Shown in pieces: positions 9,321-17,475 of a DNA stretch of 64,000 nucleotides. The DNA comes from Bin87 sp963666415. Lineage in GTDB: Bacteria; Chloroflexota; Dehalococcoidia; Lucifugimonadales; UBA3495. How positions within the stretch are numbered: the stretch's first letter is position 1; every line of letters starts with the position of its first letter. The notes under the pieces were generated by a model. That model saw nothing but the letters and a program-made list of their open reading frames with translations, was not told the origin of the DNA and did no database searches. The stretch spans positions 1,550,001 through 1,614,000 of the forward strand of contig CAXXPD010000003.1 in assembly GCA_963666415.2 (NCBI GenBank). The letters are read 5' to 3'. The position numbers and the translations under genes were made by a program.

Positions 9321-10238
9321 TCAAATGATTCGAGGCACCGCCACCCCCGGAATGTTCACGCGCACCCGACACAGTTCCTCGAATGTCGTAATGTACAGTG
9401 TGCGCCAGTCGCCTCCACCGAAGCCGACGTTGGTCGCTCGCTTGCCACTGCCCAACGCGATCGTGCCCAGGTGGCGCCCATCCGGTGCGATAATCCAGAC
9501 GCCGCCCGGGCCGGTGCTGTATATGGTGCCTTCGAGGTCGCATTTCATCCCGTCTGGAACGCCTGGCCTTTCGTCGGCCAGTACGCAAAGCAACCGGGGA
9601 TTCTCTATGCCGCCATCCGGGCGAACGTCCCACGACTTGATGAGTCCGACACGCGAATCGTTGATGTACAGGTTGCTTTCGCCGGGTGAAAAGCACAGGC
9701 CATTGGGACCAACGTAGTCGTCCACTAGCAGCGTAATGTCAGCGAGGTCGGGCGACACTCGATAAACTCCAGCATATCCCAACTGCATGTCGGGGTAGGT
9801 GTCTCGGTATGGATCGGTAAAGTAGATGGCGCCGTCGGATTTCACAACCAGATCGTTGGGGCGGTTCAGGCGTTTACTCTGGTAGTCGTCCGCCACCACG
9901 GTAATGCTGCCGTCGGCTTCCTGTCGCGTAACCCGACGGGCATCGTGCTCACACGCCAGCAGTCGGCCTTGCGGATCGCGAGTCAGTCCGTTGGCCTCAT
10001 TGGTGCCGGTTTGGAACAGCGACAGACCGTCTGCATCGTTATAGCGCATCCGCCGATTCTGGCCGATGTCGCTGAACAACAGGTAGCCACCTTCCTGGAA
10101 CCAGACCGGGCCTTCCGCCGGCCACCAGGGTAGCCCCATCGCGGTGCCGTCTCCGCCGAAGCCGCTGGCCAGCCATTCCACCTCTTGATCCAGGTCGATA
10201 ATGCGTTCCAGACCCGGAGACACTTGCTCAATTGGCAT
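9321..10238 (-). CDS. SMP-30/gluconolactonase/LRE family protein
   Basis: Six-bladed beta-propeller hydrolase of the SMP-30 group, which typically opens sugar lactones using a divalent metal. The 305 residues show the family metal ligands: Glu in AEGPVW, Asn in RPNDLVV and the YINDSR segment near blade five. Blade repeats (DGAIYFTDP, LEGTIYSTGPGG) are regular. A GGGAGG lies just upstream of the ATG at 10238. The gene is convergent with the GMC oxidoreductase gene; a joint role in sugar or aldonate oxidation is only inferred. Confidence 0.9.
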   Translation of the reverse strand: MPIEQVSPGLERIIDLDQEVEWLASGFGGDGTAMGLPWWPAEGPVWFQEGGYLLFSDIGQNRRMRYNDADGLSLFQTGTNEANGLTRDPQGRLLACEHDARRVTRQEADGSITVVADDYQSKRLNRPNDLVVKSDGAIYFTDPYRDTYPDMQLGYAGVYRVSPDLADITLLVDDYVGPNGLCFSPGESNLYINDSRVGLIKSWDVRPDGGIENPRLLCVLADERPGVPDGMKCDLEGTIYSTGPGGVWIIAPDGRHLGTIALGSGKRATNVGFGGGDWRTLYITTFEELCRVRVNIPGVAVPRII

Positions 10239-10358
10239 CAGGTTTGCCTCCCTGCCGGCTTACGTCAACGCCCATGAATTTGCACCGATCATAGCATGTG
10301 GCTCCACACACCACTGGGAAGGCAACCGTGGAGGAGTACGGCTCCAGTGTTGAGCTGA

Positions 10359-10973
10359 CTAGGAGTCCGGAGCCGACAACGTGGCCACACTAAACACGAC
10401 GTGGAACGGACGACAGTATATGACCACACTTTGCACAGCGCTCAATTCGATGCTTTCCGGGATTTCGTAGTTTTGCGAACCGACGTTGCCTTTTAGTTTT
10501 TCCAGTTCAACATAGCCTCCGGCAGCCAGTTCATCACGATCCGCCGGATCAGGAACGTAGGCTAGCAGGACGCGCAGGTCTGGGCCATTGGTAACCCTGA
10601 ATTCTTCCAGCCGCAGTATGGATTCGCTGCCGTCGCCCAAATCGTACACCGTTGCCGTACCGGAGCCTCTATGGAATGAGTCGGCGTCCCTGAATTGCCC
10701 GGTCAAATATACCGTTGGCTCGGCCGCCTGGCCTGACGCGGACGGCATTGCCGGCATCTGCTCTGCGACCTCGGTTTCGATTTGGGACGCTGTCACCATC
10801 AAGGCCTCCACCTCGGCCATGCTCATGCTGTCCGGCACCGCCGCCCGATTCGCCCGGGGGAACTCTTCGTTCACCTGGTTTGACGTGATGAGCGGGGCGC
10901 CCAGCCACCAGGCCAACCAAGCAATGGGTATGATGGCGAAGATGCCGATGCCGATGAGAATGTAGCGAAGCAT
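10359..10973 (-). CDS. DM13-domain membrane-anchored protein
   Basis: A 204-residue protein with one N-terminal membrane helix (about 3-27, ILIGIGIFAIIPIAWLAWWL). A roughly 60-residue linker follows, then a DM13 domain (about 85-200). DM13 hallmarks are GQFRDADSFHRGSGTATVY, LRLEEFRVTNGPDLRVLL and the terminal YCRPFHVVFSVATL with its conserved Cys. DM13 domains are proposed to work in extracellular redox or electron transfer, but the role is not established. The domain should lie outside the membrane. The gene starts 24 bases after the SirB1-like gene ends and is likely in its operon. Confidence 0.82.
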   Translation of the reverse strand: MLRYILIGIGIFAIIPIAWLAWWLGAPLITSNQVNEEFPRANRAAVPDSMSMAEVEALMVTASQIETEVAEQMPAMPSASGQAAEPTVYLTGQFRDADSFHRGSGTATVYDLGDGSESILRLEEFRVTNGPDLRVLLAYVPDPADRDELAAGGYVELEKLKGNVGSQNYEIPESIELSAVQSVVIYCRPFHVVFSVATLSAPDS

Positions 10974-10997
10974 AATTGCGCTGAATAGTCGTTGACG

Positions 10998-11840
10998 CTA
11001 TTCGCTTTGGCCGGTTCGCAGCCTGTCGAGCGCGTTCCGCACTGTGACAGCATCCTCAGCTCCCGGCATTGCTTCCAGATACGCTTCAAAATCTTCGGCG
11101 GATTGCCGATGATTGCCGGCTTTCAGGTGCACCACGCCACGGTCGCGCCGTTCCTCCGGGCGGTCGGGCAACACTGCCATCAACCCGCCAATCGTCGAAA
11201 TGCAACGGTCGAAATCTTCGCGGTCCCAGTAAATTGCCTTCAGGTTGCGCAGCAAGCGCGCCAGCATTTCACGGGGGGTAATTGGATTCAGATGATGCGC
11301 TTCCAGGTTTACCTGGTCGCCGGCAGATTCCCGCAACAGCGCCCCGCATTCATCCTGATTGAGCAACAAGCCACCGTTGAACGTGTCCACAAAGAAATTA
11401 GGCTCATCACGGTGGTTGATTAAAAAGTGGCCGGGCATACCGATCCCCTGCACCGGCACATCCATACGGCGGCCAACCTCGATACAGATGACCGACAGCG
11501 TTATGGGAATGCCCAATCTCCGCTCCAACACGTCGTTGAGGTACGAATTGCGGGGATCGTAGTAATCCTCCGTGTTCCCCGAAAATCCGATGACGCCGAA
11601 CAGCAGATCGGTGATGGTGTTGAGTTGCTGCAAGCTCGTCGAGTCGGCGGCGAGACGCCCGCCGGCGGCTTCGGCCATACGGTCCAGGTTGGCCACGCTG
11701 CTTTCAATATCGATATCCGGGTATTCGGCGGCTGCAATGAGCAAAGCGCCCAACCCCAAGTTAAAATCTCCGCCGACCCGATCAGCCTCCGGGGATTCGG
11801 CCAATCGGCCCAGTTCCAAAATGGCGTCTGCCGCAAACAT
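10998..11840 (-). CDS. SirB1/transglutaminase-like protein with TPR tail
   Basis: Member of the SirB1 (Transglut_core2) family, about 280 residues. The central domain (about 30-190) holds YLNDVLERRLGIPITLSVICIEVGRRMDVPVQGIGMPGHFLI, a family pattern split here as a description of residues about 100-145, followed by NFFVDTFNGG. The C-terminal 80 residues form tetratricopeptide-like helices. Biochemical function is unknown for the family. The start is ATG at 11838-11840; a TTG one codon upstream is also open. It lies 17 bases after the small CxxC protein gene. Confidence 0.85.
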   Translation of the reverse strand: MFAADAILELGRLAESPEADRVGGDFNLGLGALLIAAAEYPDIDIESSVANLDRMAEAAGGRLAADSTSLQQLNTITDLLFGVIGFSGNTEDYYDPRNSYLNDVLERRLGIPITLSVICIEVGRRMDVPVQGIGMPGHFLINHRDEPNFFVDTFNGGLLLNQDECGALLRESAGDQVNLEAHHLNPITPREMLARLLRNLKAIYWDREDFDRCISTIGGLMAVLPDRPEERRDRGVVHLKAGNHRQSAEDFEAYLEAMPGAEDAVTVRNALDRLRTGQSE

Positions 11841-11857
11841 CAATGCCGCCTGGTCTG

Positions 11858-12130
11858 TTAGGCACCCGGCCGGGCAGTGCGACGTCGCCGAAATTCCGCT
11901 GCGCTCAGGTCATCCGCCGGAGGGTTACCGGGATAGCTGGCCTGCTCCCCGGCCACAGTGGGTCCGCGGTCGAGAATGTCGCGCACTTCCTGGCAATCGG
12001 CGCCGCAGTGCTCACACCACGCCAACTCGCTGGTCATCAGGCGCATATTGTCCTTTTTGACGGTCATGGTCCCGATTTCATAACGGCAACGCGCGCAGCG
12101 TCGGACAATTGTTACTTCAACGATGGGCAT
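11858..12130 (-). CDS. Small zinc-ribbon protein with two CxxC pairs
   Basis: A 90-residue protein with RRCARCRYE and WCEHCGADC near residues 10-45, giving two CxxC knuckles that probably bind one zinc. The remaining C-terminal half is polar and probably disordered. I do not recognise a named family. The ATG at 12128-12130 is preceded by a GAGG about eight bases upstream. It is the first gene of a short run with the SirB1-like and DM13 genes, all on the minus strand with spacers under 25 bases. Confidence 0.65.
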   Translation of the reverse strand: MPIVEVTIVRRCARCRYEIGTMTVKKDNMRLMTSELAWCEHCGADCQEVRDILDRGPTVAGEQASYPGNPPADDLSAAEFRRRRTARPGA

Positions 12131-12175
12131 TTGGGCAACCTCAGAAACTGCTTTAGCCGGCAAACGGGTCAGTGT

Positions 12176-12934
12176 CTAGCGGGCGGTGAACCCGCCGTCA
12201 ACCACCAACTCGGTGCCGGTGATGTAGGACGCGTCATCGCTGGCCAGGAACAACACGGCGTTGGCGACTTCTTCCTGCCGACCTTCACGACCCATGGGTA
12301 CCTGATCTTCAATCATTTCCCGGCGACCGGTGCGTACGTCATCGGTGGAAACGTTCCCCATCATCGGCGGCATGAACCCGGGATGCACGGAATTGACGCG
12401 GATTTTTTCCTTACCGTATCGCACCGCCATCGCCTTGCTAAAAATGCGCACTGAACCTTTGGACGCGTTGTAGGCCGGGTGTCCGCTGAGCATCCCCACG
12501 AATCCGGCGATGGACGATATGTTGACAATGGAACCGCCGCCGTTTAGGAGCATTTGTTCGATGGCGTGTTTGGTGCCTAGAAAGACGCCTGTGGAGTTGA
12601 TGTCCATGATGCGCGTCCACGCTTCCAGACTGTTATCGTCGGGAACGGCGCGGCTACTGATACCGGCGTTGTTCACCAAAATATCCAGACGACCGAAGTT
12701 GGAAACTGCTTCGGACACCACATTCACCCACGATGCTTCTTTGGTGACGTCGGTATGTACGTAGACGGCATCCCCTCCGGCTTCGTTGATTTCGGCTTGC
12801 ACCTTGCGCCCGTCTTCGTCGCGAATATCGGCAATAACTACTTTGGCGCCCTCGGACCCGAAAAGCTTCGCCTCAACGGAACCCATTCCGTGAGCGCCAC
12901 CGCTCACGATGGCAACTTTACCTTCCAAACGCAT
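12176..12934 (-). CDS. Short-chain dehydrogenase/reductase (SDR)
   Basis: NAD(P)-dependent oxidoreductase of the classical SDR family, 252 residues. It shows the cofactor loop SGGAHGMG (a variant of TGxxxGxG), the NNAG motif, the catalytic Ser in VNISSIAG, and the Tyr-Lys pair in PAYNASK. The tail GTELVVDGGFTA is standard. An AGGGAG seven bases ahead favours the ATG at 12934; the frame is open for another 40 residues upstream without homology. The substrate is unknown. The Asp in VIADIRD after beta-2 suggests NAD preference. Confidence 0.9.
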   Translation of the reverse strand: MRLEGKVAIVSGGAHGMGSVEAKLFGSEGAKVVIADIRDEDGRKVQAEINEAGGDAVYVHTDVTKEASWVNVVSEAVSNFGRLDILVNNAGISSRAVPDDNSLEAWTRIMDINSTGVFLGTKHAIEQMLLNGGGSIVNISSIAGFVGMLSGHPAYNASKGSVRIFSKAMAVRYGKEKIRVNSVHPGFMPPMMGNVSTDDVRTGRREMIEDQVPMGREGRQEEVANAVLFLASDDASYITGTELVVDGGFTAR

Positions 12935-13249
12935 CGTCATTCTCCCTTGGCGCCGTTCTTGGAGCCGGCCCTTATTCGGGCGGCGGTGGCTCATTACCAG
13001 CATAACCGTCCCCGGGCCCGCATTCAACCGCCACTGACGCTCACGCGTACCCACTTTAATCTGTCATTGCGACGAGCGCCCGGTCATCCCGAGCTCGTCG
13101 AGGGACGTGGCAATCTCGATGAGGTTGAACACACGTCGGCGAACCGTAGTTGCTACGGCGACTAGATTGCCACGCTACGTTCGCGACGACAAAGGCGGGT
13201 ACGCGTGGGGCGATTACGCCTTCGCGCCCGTAGGTTGGAGAGCTGGTGT
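12935..13249. repeat. Non-coding spacer with dispersed repeat-like inverted segments
   Basis: About 315 bases without a supported gene between divergent genes. From about 13062 to 13190 it contains GTCATTGCGACGAGCG and GTGGCAATCTCG segments. A related inverted stretch (AGATTGCCACGCTACG, then CGCGACGAC) follows. This is a pattern like the interspersed intergenic repeats common in some Chloroflexota and Proteobacteria. A related CTCGCAATGACGAT stretch occurs near 45002. No promoter or RNA gene could be called. Confidence 0.4.
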
Positions 13250-13843
13250 ATGCTGGGTCTATCAGTTTGGCGCTATGAGAACAGACTAACTAAAAGGGCA
13301 ATCGGGCACACCGTGTATCAAGCTGCGGTTTTCATACATTTGGGTTCCGGCATCATCTGGATCGGCGGCAGCCTGTTTCTGGCTTTGGTATTGATCCCGG
13401 TGATGCGCCGTTTTGCCCCGGCGCCTGGCCAACCTGCCGGAGCTGGCAATCCGCCGGTGGGGATGCTGGCAGCGATGGCGCGGCGGTTTCGGGTCATCTC
13501 CTGGATCTGTATCGTTCTGATGATTGCCACTGGGCTGTACATTCTGCCCACTCGGTATGGTGTCGGCTTCGGCGAATTCTTCAGCGCAGGCGGGCATTTC
13601 ATCGGCACGTTGCAACTCAAAGTTGCACTCGTTGCGGTTGTCGTGTGGCTGAGCTTCATGCACGATTTCATCCTGGGCCCATATGTCAATCGCCTGATTG
13701 AGGCGATGCAAGCGGGAGACGAGCCCCATCCGCGCCTGCCATTATTGCGCAAAACCATCGTTTGGATTGCCCGAGTCAATGTGGCGCTAACCATTATCAT
13801 AGTCGCCGTAGCCATTACGATGACTCGTGGCGTGCCGGCCTGA
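13250..13843 (+). CDS. Four-helix membrane protein, CopD-like
   Basis: Integral membrane protein of about 197 residues with four predicted helices. They are VYQAAVFIHLGSGIIWIGGSLF, then the ISWICIVLMIATGLYIL region, the LKVALVAVVVWLSF region, and the final VNVALTIIIVAVAI. His residues in FIHLG and FMHDF are placed as in CopD/cytochrome-b561-like proteins and might bind haem or copper; this is inference. The start is uncertain. The ATG at 13250 has a GGAG nine bases upstream, but a GTG at 13313 would give just the first helix onward. It lies 50 bases ahead of a molybdopterin oxidoreductase gene. Confidence 0.65.
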   Translation: MLGLSVWRYENRLTKRAIGHTVYQAAVFIHLGSGIIWIGGSLFLALVLIPVMRRFAPAPGQPAGAGNPPVGMLAAMARRFRVISWICIVLMIATGLYILPTRYGVGFGEFFSAGGHFIGTLQLKVALVAVVVWLSFMHDFILGPYVNRLIEAMQAGDEPHPRLPLLRKTIVWIARVNVALTIIIVAVAITMTRGVPA

Positions 13844-13893
13844 AGCTCATTCCCCGCTGCCGGCCCGGATTGCTAGCGAAAAGAGGTATGCAT

Positions 13894-14430
13894 ATGCCCT
13901 CAGACGATTCTGTAACCACCAGAAGCTCGTTACCCGTTTTCGACAACCACCACGGGCGGCCCGACGATTGGTCCGGGCTGGTGGTTGATGGATTGGTAAC
14001 CCGGCCCAGACGCTACTCCGCATCCGACCTGGTTCGGTTGACCGACAGCGCCATCACGGACGATTTCCGATGTGTTGAGGGTTGGAGCGTGGCCGACCAG
14101 CAATGGGAAGGTGTGCCCCTGCAAATCCTGCTCAACGACGCCGGTGTATCGCATCGCGCTCGCTACGCGGCGATATCGGCCGCCGACTATACCATCTCCG
14201 TGCAGTTGGCTGGCGCTGAAGCCAGCGAGGTATTGCTCGCCACGCGGCTGAACGGCGCACCGTTGCCGGGACAACACGGTGGGCCCTGCCGCCTGGTTAG
14301 CATCGGGCAAGCCTGCTACGCCAGCATCAAATGGGTGGACAGGATTACCCTCACCGACCAGATTCCGGAGGAAACGGCGCAACGCATTGCCATGGAGCGC
14401 AACCGTGGGCTCAGTGGTCCAGGTCTTTAA
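13894..14430 (+). CDS. Small molybdopterin-dependent oxidoreductase (sulfite-oxidase fold)
   Basis: A 178-residue protein matching only the Mo-pterin (Oxidored_molyb) domain of sulfite oxidase/MsrP-type enzymes. Cys60 in DDFRCVEGWS is at the position of the molybdenum-ligating Cys. GQHGGPCRLVSIGQACYASIKWV (about residues 128-150) corresponds to the cofactor-binding segment. No Tat or Sec signal is visible, so it is probably cytoplasmic. AGAGG at 13882-13886 favours the ATG at 13894 over one at 13888. The 3' end overlaps the convergent response-regulator gene by 20 bases. The neighbouring membrane protein could be an electron partner. Confidence 0.8.
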   Translation: MPSDDSVTTRSSLPVFDNHHGRPDDWSGLVVDGLVTRPRRYSASDLVRLTDSAITDDFRCVEGWSVADQQWEGVPLQILLNDAGVSHRARYAAISAADYTISVQLAGAEASEVLLATRLNGAPLPGQHGGPCRLVSIGQACYASIKWVDRITLTDQIPEETAQRIAMERNRGLSGPGL

Positions 14431-15121
14431 AACGGTAACCCAGTCCCCGTTCGCTCAATATGTACTCCGGGTTGCGGGGGTCGCGTTCCAGTTTCTGCCT
14501 GAGGTAGGTAACGTACGTGCGGACGTATTGGTGCTCACCCCGGTACTCCGGGCCCCACACTCTTTCCAGCAAGTTATCGTGGCTGAGTAGTTGGCCGGAG
14601 TTGTTTACCAGCTGATATAGCAACCGATATTCGGTAGGGCGCAGGTGAACTTCGCGCCCATCTGTAATCACCATGCTCTGGTCAAAATTTATGGTGAGCC
14701 AGTCATCGACCACCACGTCGTGCAGACGCGGCGGGTCCGTCGCCTCAATGCGCCGAAACAATGCCCGAATGCGCGATATCAACTCCCGGGGGCTGAACGG
14801 CTTGGTCAAGTAGTCATCGGCGCCGAGGTCGAGACCGGCTACCCGGTCAGCTTCATCTCCACGCACCGTTACGAAAATCACCGGTACTGATGATTGGTCA
14901 CGGATGCGCCGCAAGGTCTCAAAGCCATCCAGTTCGGGCATCATCACGTCCAGCACCACCAGGTCGACGGGACCGCGTTGATCGAGCACCTCCAGCGCTT
15001 CCAACCCATTGCCGGCGGTTTCGACGCGAAAGCCTTCAACTTCCAGATTCATCGCCGTAAAGCGCACGATGTGCGGCTCGTCATCAACCACCAGGATGGT
15101 ACGGCTCTCGGATGAGGTCAT
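14411..15121 (-). CDS. OmpR/PhoB-family response regulator
   Basis: Two-component transcription regulator of 236 residues. The receiver domain (about 8-120) has DD at 13-14, phospho-acceptor Asp58 in VVLDVMMPELDG, and Lys in YLTKPFSPRE. The C-terminal winged helix (about 135-232) has LRPTEYRLLYQLV and the wing YLRQKLERDPRNP. The start ATG lies two bases past the kinase stop codon, so kinase and regulator are co-transcribed with the kinase first. Its target genes are not visible. The 3' end overlaps the molybdopterin oxidoreductase gene on the other strand. Confidence 0.95.
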   Translation of the reverse strand: MTSSESRTILVVDDEPHIVRFTAMNLEVEGFRVETAGNGLEALEVLDQRGPVDLVVLDVMMPELDGFETLRRIRDQSSVPVIFVTVRGDEADRVAGLDLGADDYLTKPFSPRELISRIRALFRRIEATDPPRLHDVVVDDWLTINFDQSMVITDGREVHLRPTEYRLLYQLVNNSGQLLSHDNLLERVWGPEYRGEHQYVRTYVTYLRQKLERDPRNPEYILSERGLGYRFKDLDH

Positions 15122-15123
15122 GT

Positions 15124-16701
15124 TTATCGCTCCGAAATATCAGGGAACGTCAACGTAAAGGCGGAGCCTTGCCCCAGGCTACTGTCCACGCTGATTTCGC
15201 CGCCGTGAGCCGTCATCACGGCGTCGCAGATGTACAGACCAATTCCCATGCCACGGGTTTGCATCGACACCGGGTTTTGCGATCGGTGGAACCTCTCGAA
15301 TATGCGGCGGCTCTCCCAACGCGGCACACCAACGCCCGTGTCGGTCACCGTCAAACAAACGCGGTTCTCAGCGTCGATAGCGCCCGTTATGTCCAACGGA
15401 CCCCCGCCAGGCGAGTACTTCACGGCATTGTCTACCAGGTTTATCAACACCTCTTCCAGCAGCCCCGGGTCTCCGTGTATGGCGGGAAAGTCGGGCGGAA
15501 AGGCCACTGTGAACTGGTGAATTTTGGAAGTCGACTGCATTCTGCCGACCACTTTCTCAGCTAACGCGGACAACTGCACTGGCTCACAGTTCAATGGCAA
15601 GGCTCCGGTTTCCAGGCGCGAGGCCAGCAGCAACCGGTTCATCAACTGGCTCATGTGGTCGGTTTCTTCTTCAATGGCCTCCATACTGCGCTTCAACGTG
15701 GCGGTGTCCCATTCGGCGTCGGCTCGCCCGATGGTATTGGTGTATCCCTTGATGATGGCGAGCGGCGTTTGGAGTTGGTGACCGAGCATTGACAAAAACG
15801 AAGAACGCATATCCTCCATCTCTCGCACCCGGGTCATATCCCTGACGTTGACCACCGCGTTCAGTGGCGCCATTTCAGGGCTGCGGATCACCGAATACAC
15901 CAGCGCGACTTCCGTACGCTGACCGCTGCGGGAACGGGCGGTGGCAGCCAATTCGGTAACGTTGTCGAGATTGGCGTCGGCAGGTTGCACCATCGGGCAA
16001 CGCCCGGGACAGATCGGACGGCCTTCGCGGTCGCGCCAGTTCAGGGCAACCGAACACGGCAATCCGAGCAGTTCCTCGCCGGGCCGACCCAACAATTTTT
16101 CCATTGCCGGGTTGACACTGACAATGCGGCGAAACGGGTCCACCGTGTAAATGCCGTCGGCGCTGCCTTCCAGTATTGAATCTACCCGTTGCTTCTCCTG
16201 GGTGAGCAAATGGGCCAATCGCGCCGACTGTACTGCGATGGCGGCCTGTTCGGCAAACGCCGCCAATACGGGCGGATCCAGTTGGGAGAAGTTGGCCGCC
16301 TCTGAAGCCCGCAGCACCAGTATCAATCCTACGGTTTCGCCTCCAGTGCGCAGCGGCACCGCCATCACCGGATTTTGCGACTGCCCGGTGGTGGATACGG
16401 GCAAGGCTGACTGAGGAAACAAAGCAGATAGCAGGGCGAATTGTTCCCGGCTCAATGCCAGGTCAGGAATCGCTTCATTCAACAGGGGCCGAATTCGTGA
16501 GATTTGTCCGGCATCCAGGCCGTAGGAGCCGGTAATGAAGAAACGCCGGCCGGCATCGTCCCACGTGGCCACTACGGCGGCGCTGCCACCCAGAGCCCGC
16601 ACCGCGTTGCGCAAGATGCTTTCCAGCTCCGGTTGCAGTTCCGGATACTCGTCGCCGCCGGGGGAGCGCAAAGAAGTGGTTGGGTAATTACCGCTGAGCA
16701 T
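15124..16701 (-). CDS. Cytoplasmic sensor histidine kinase (GAF-PAS-HisKA-HATPase)
   Basis: Sensor kinase of about 525 residues without membrane helices, so sensing is probably intracellular. Its order is a GAF domain (about 25-165) and a PAS domain (about 172-290). HisKA follows with phospho-His about 308 in LGHQLQTPL, then the HATPase_c domain (about 410-525) with NLVDNAVKYS, DTGVGVP and GMGIGLYI. The PAS domain holds Cys residues at about 216, 231 and 235 (LPCSV, ICPGRCP) that could respond to redox or bind metal. ATG at 16701 is preferred to a GTG one codon upstream. It is followed immediately by its response regulator. Confidence 0.93.
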   Translation of the reverse strand: MLSGNYPTTSLRSPGGDEYPELQPELESILRNAVRALGGSAAVVATWDDAGRRFFITGSYGLDAGQISRIRPLLNEAIPDLALSREQFALLSALFPQSALPVSTTGQSQNPVMAVPLRTGGETVGLILVLRASEAANFSQLDPPVLAAFAEQAAIAVQSARLAHLLTQEKQRVDSILEGSADGIYTVDPFRRIVSVNPAMEKLLGRPGEELLGLPCSVALNWRDREGRPICPGRCPMVQPADANLDNVTELAATARSRSGQRTEVALVYSVIRSPEMAPLNAVVNVRDMTRVREMEDMRSSFLSMLGHQLQTPLAIIKGYTNTIGRADAEWDTATLKRSMEAIEEETDHMSQLMNRLLLASRLETGALPLNCEPVQLSALAEKVVGRMQSTSKIHQFTVAFPPDFPAIHGDPGLLEEVLINLVDNAVKYSPGGGPLDITGAIDAENRVCLTVTDTGVGVPRWESRRIFERFHRSQNPVSMQTRGMGIGLYICDAVMTAHGGEISVDSSLGQGSAFTLTFPDISER

Positions 16702-16833
16702 CACAGCACCATCTCTCGTGATTTCATACGCAATTTTAACATTAAGCCCATTGGAATACCGAGCGGGGTGCGTAACAATTGAAACACAACGTTAGCGGAC
16801 GGTCATCTTGCCGCTCGATGAAGGGAGGCAACG

Positions 16834-17019
16834 ATGCCCCGGTACGTATACCAGTGCACTTCATGCGAGTACGAGTATGACCAGCGGCAAAGCTTCGGAG
16901 CATCCTCGGAAACGGAATGTCCCCAGTGCGCCGGCGTCGCGCGCAGGAAGTTTCACGCGGTGCCGATAATTTACAAGGGCTCCGGGTTTTACACCACGGA
17001 CTACGCCCGCAAAAAGTGA
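16834..17019 (+). CDS. FmdB-family zinc-ribbon protein
   Basis: A 61-residue putative regulatory protein. MPRYVYQCTSCEYEY and ECPQCAG give two CxxC knuckles for one zinc, and the VPIIYKGSGFYTTDY tail is the FmdB signature. A GGGAGG lies about six bases ahead of the ATG. The biochemical role of the family is unsettled. It sits 70 bases upstream of groES in the same direction and may share its transcript. Confidence 0.9.
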   Translation: MPRYVYQCTSCEYEYDQRQSFGASSETECPQCAGVARRKFHAVPIIYKGSGFYTTDYARKK

Positions 17020-17089
17020 ACCCGCAAGCGCAGGATGGACAGCGCGTCCCAGCACCAAATTTCAACATCACACAACAAGGAGGCAATCA

Positions 17090-17380
17090 GTGGCCAATTT
17101 CACACCCCTAGGCGAGCGAATCGTCATCAAACCCATGGAACAGGAGACCCAAACCCGTGGGGGCATCCTGCTTCCCGATACTGCCAAAGAGAAGCCCCAG
17201 GAAGGTGAAGTCGTGGCCGTTGGCTCTGGCCGCCTCGCCGACGACGGCAGCCGCATTGCCATGGAACTTTCCGTGGGCGATAAGGTCATCTACTCCAAGT
17301 ATGCCGGAACCGAGTACGAGGACGGCGACGATGAGTACCTGATCATGCGTGAATCCGACGTACTCGCCAAACTTGGCTAG
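17090..17380 (+). CDS. groES: Co-chaperonin GroES
   Basis: Ten-kDa lid of the GroEL folding chamber, 96 residues. It has PLGERIVIKPMEQETQTRGG at the N-terminus, the mobile loop around GGILLPDTAKEKP and the GDKVIYSKYAGTEY barrel strand. The start is GTG at 17090, set by the AAGGAGG at 17078-17084. No CIRCE-type inverted repeat was seen upstream, so heat-shock control by HrcA is not evident. groEL follows 95 bases downstream. Confidence 0.97.
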   Translation: MANFTPLGERIVIKPMEQETQTRGGILLPDTAKEKPQEGEVVAVGSGRLADDGSRIAMELSVGDKVIYSKYAGTEYEDGDDEYLIMRESDVLAKLG

Positions 17381-17432
17381 CACCCGGGTCGGATTACTGA
17401 AACTCTCGTACGCACACGCAAGATACCCCTCA

Positions 17433-17462
17433 ATCGCACAACCCAACATCGCACAACCCAAC
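17433..17462 (+). repeat. Perfect tandem duplication of 15 bp in the groEL leader
   Basis: The unit ATCGCACAACCCAAC occurs twice back to back, directly followed by the groEL ribosome-binding site (TAGGAG at 17463-17468). It lies in the untranslated spacer between groES and groEL. Confidence 0.9.
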
Positions 17463-17475
17463 TAGGAGAAAAGCA

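Noticed and set aside
16702..17090. CIRCE heat-shock operator search ahead of fmdB/groES
   Set aside because: No TTAGCACTC-N9-GAGTGCTAA-like inverted repeat found by eye.
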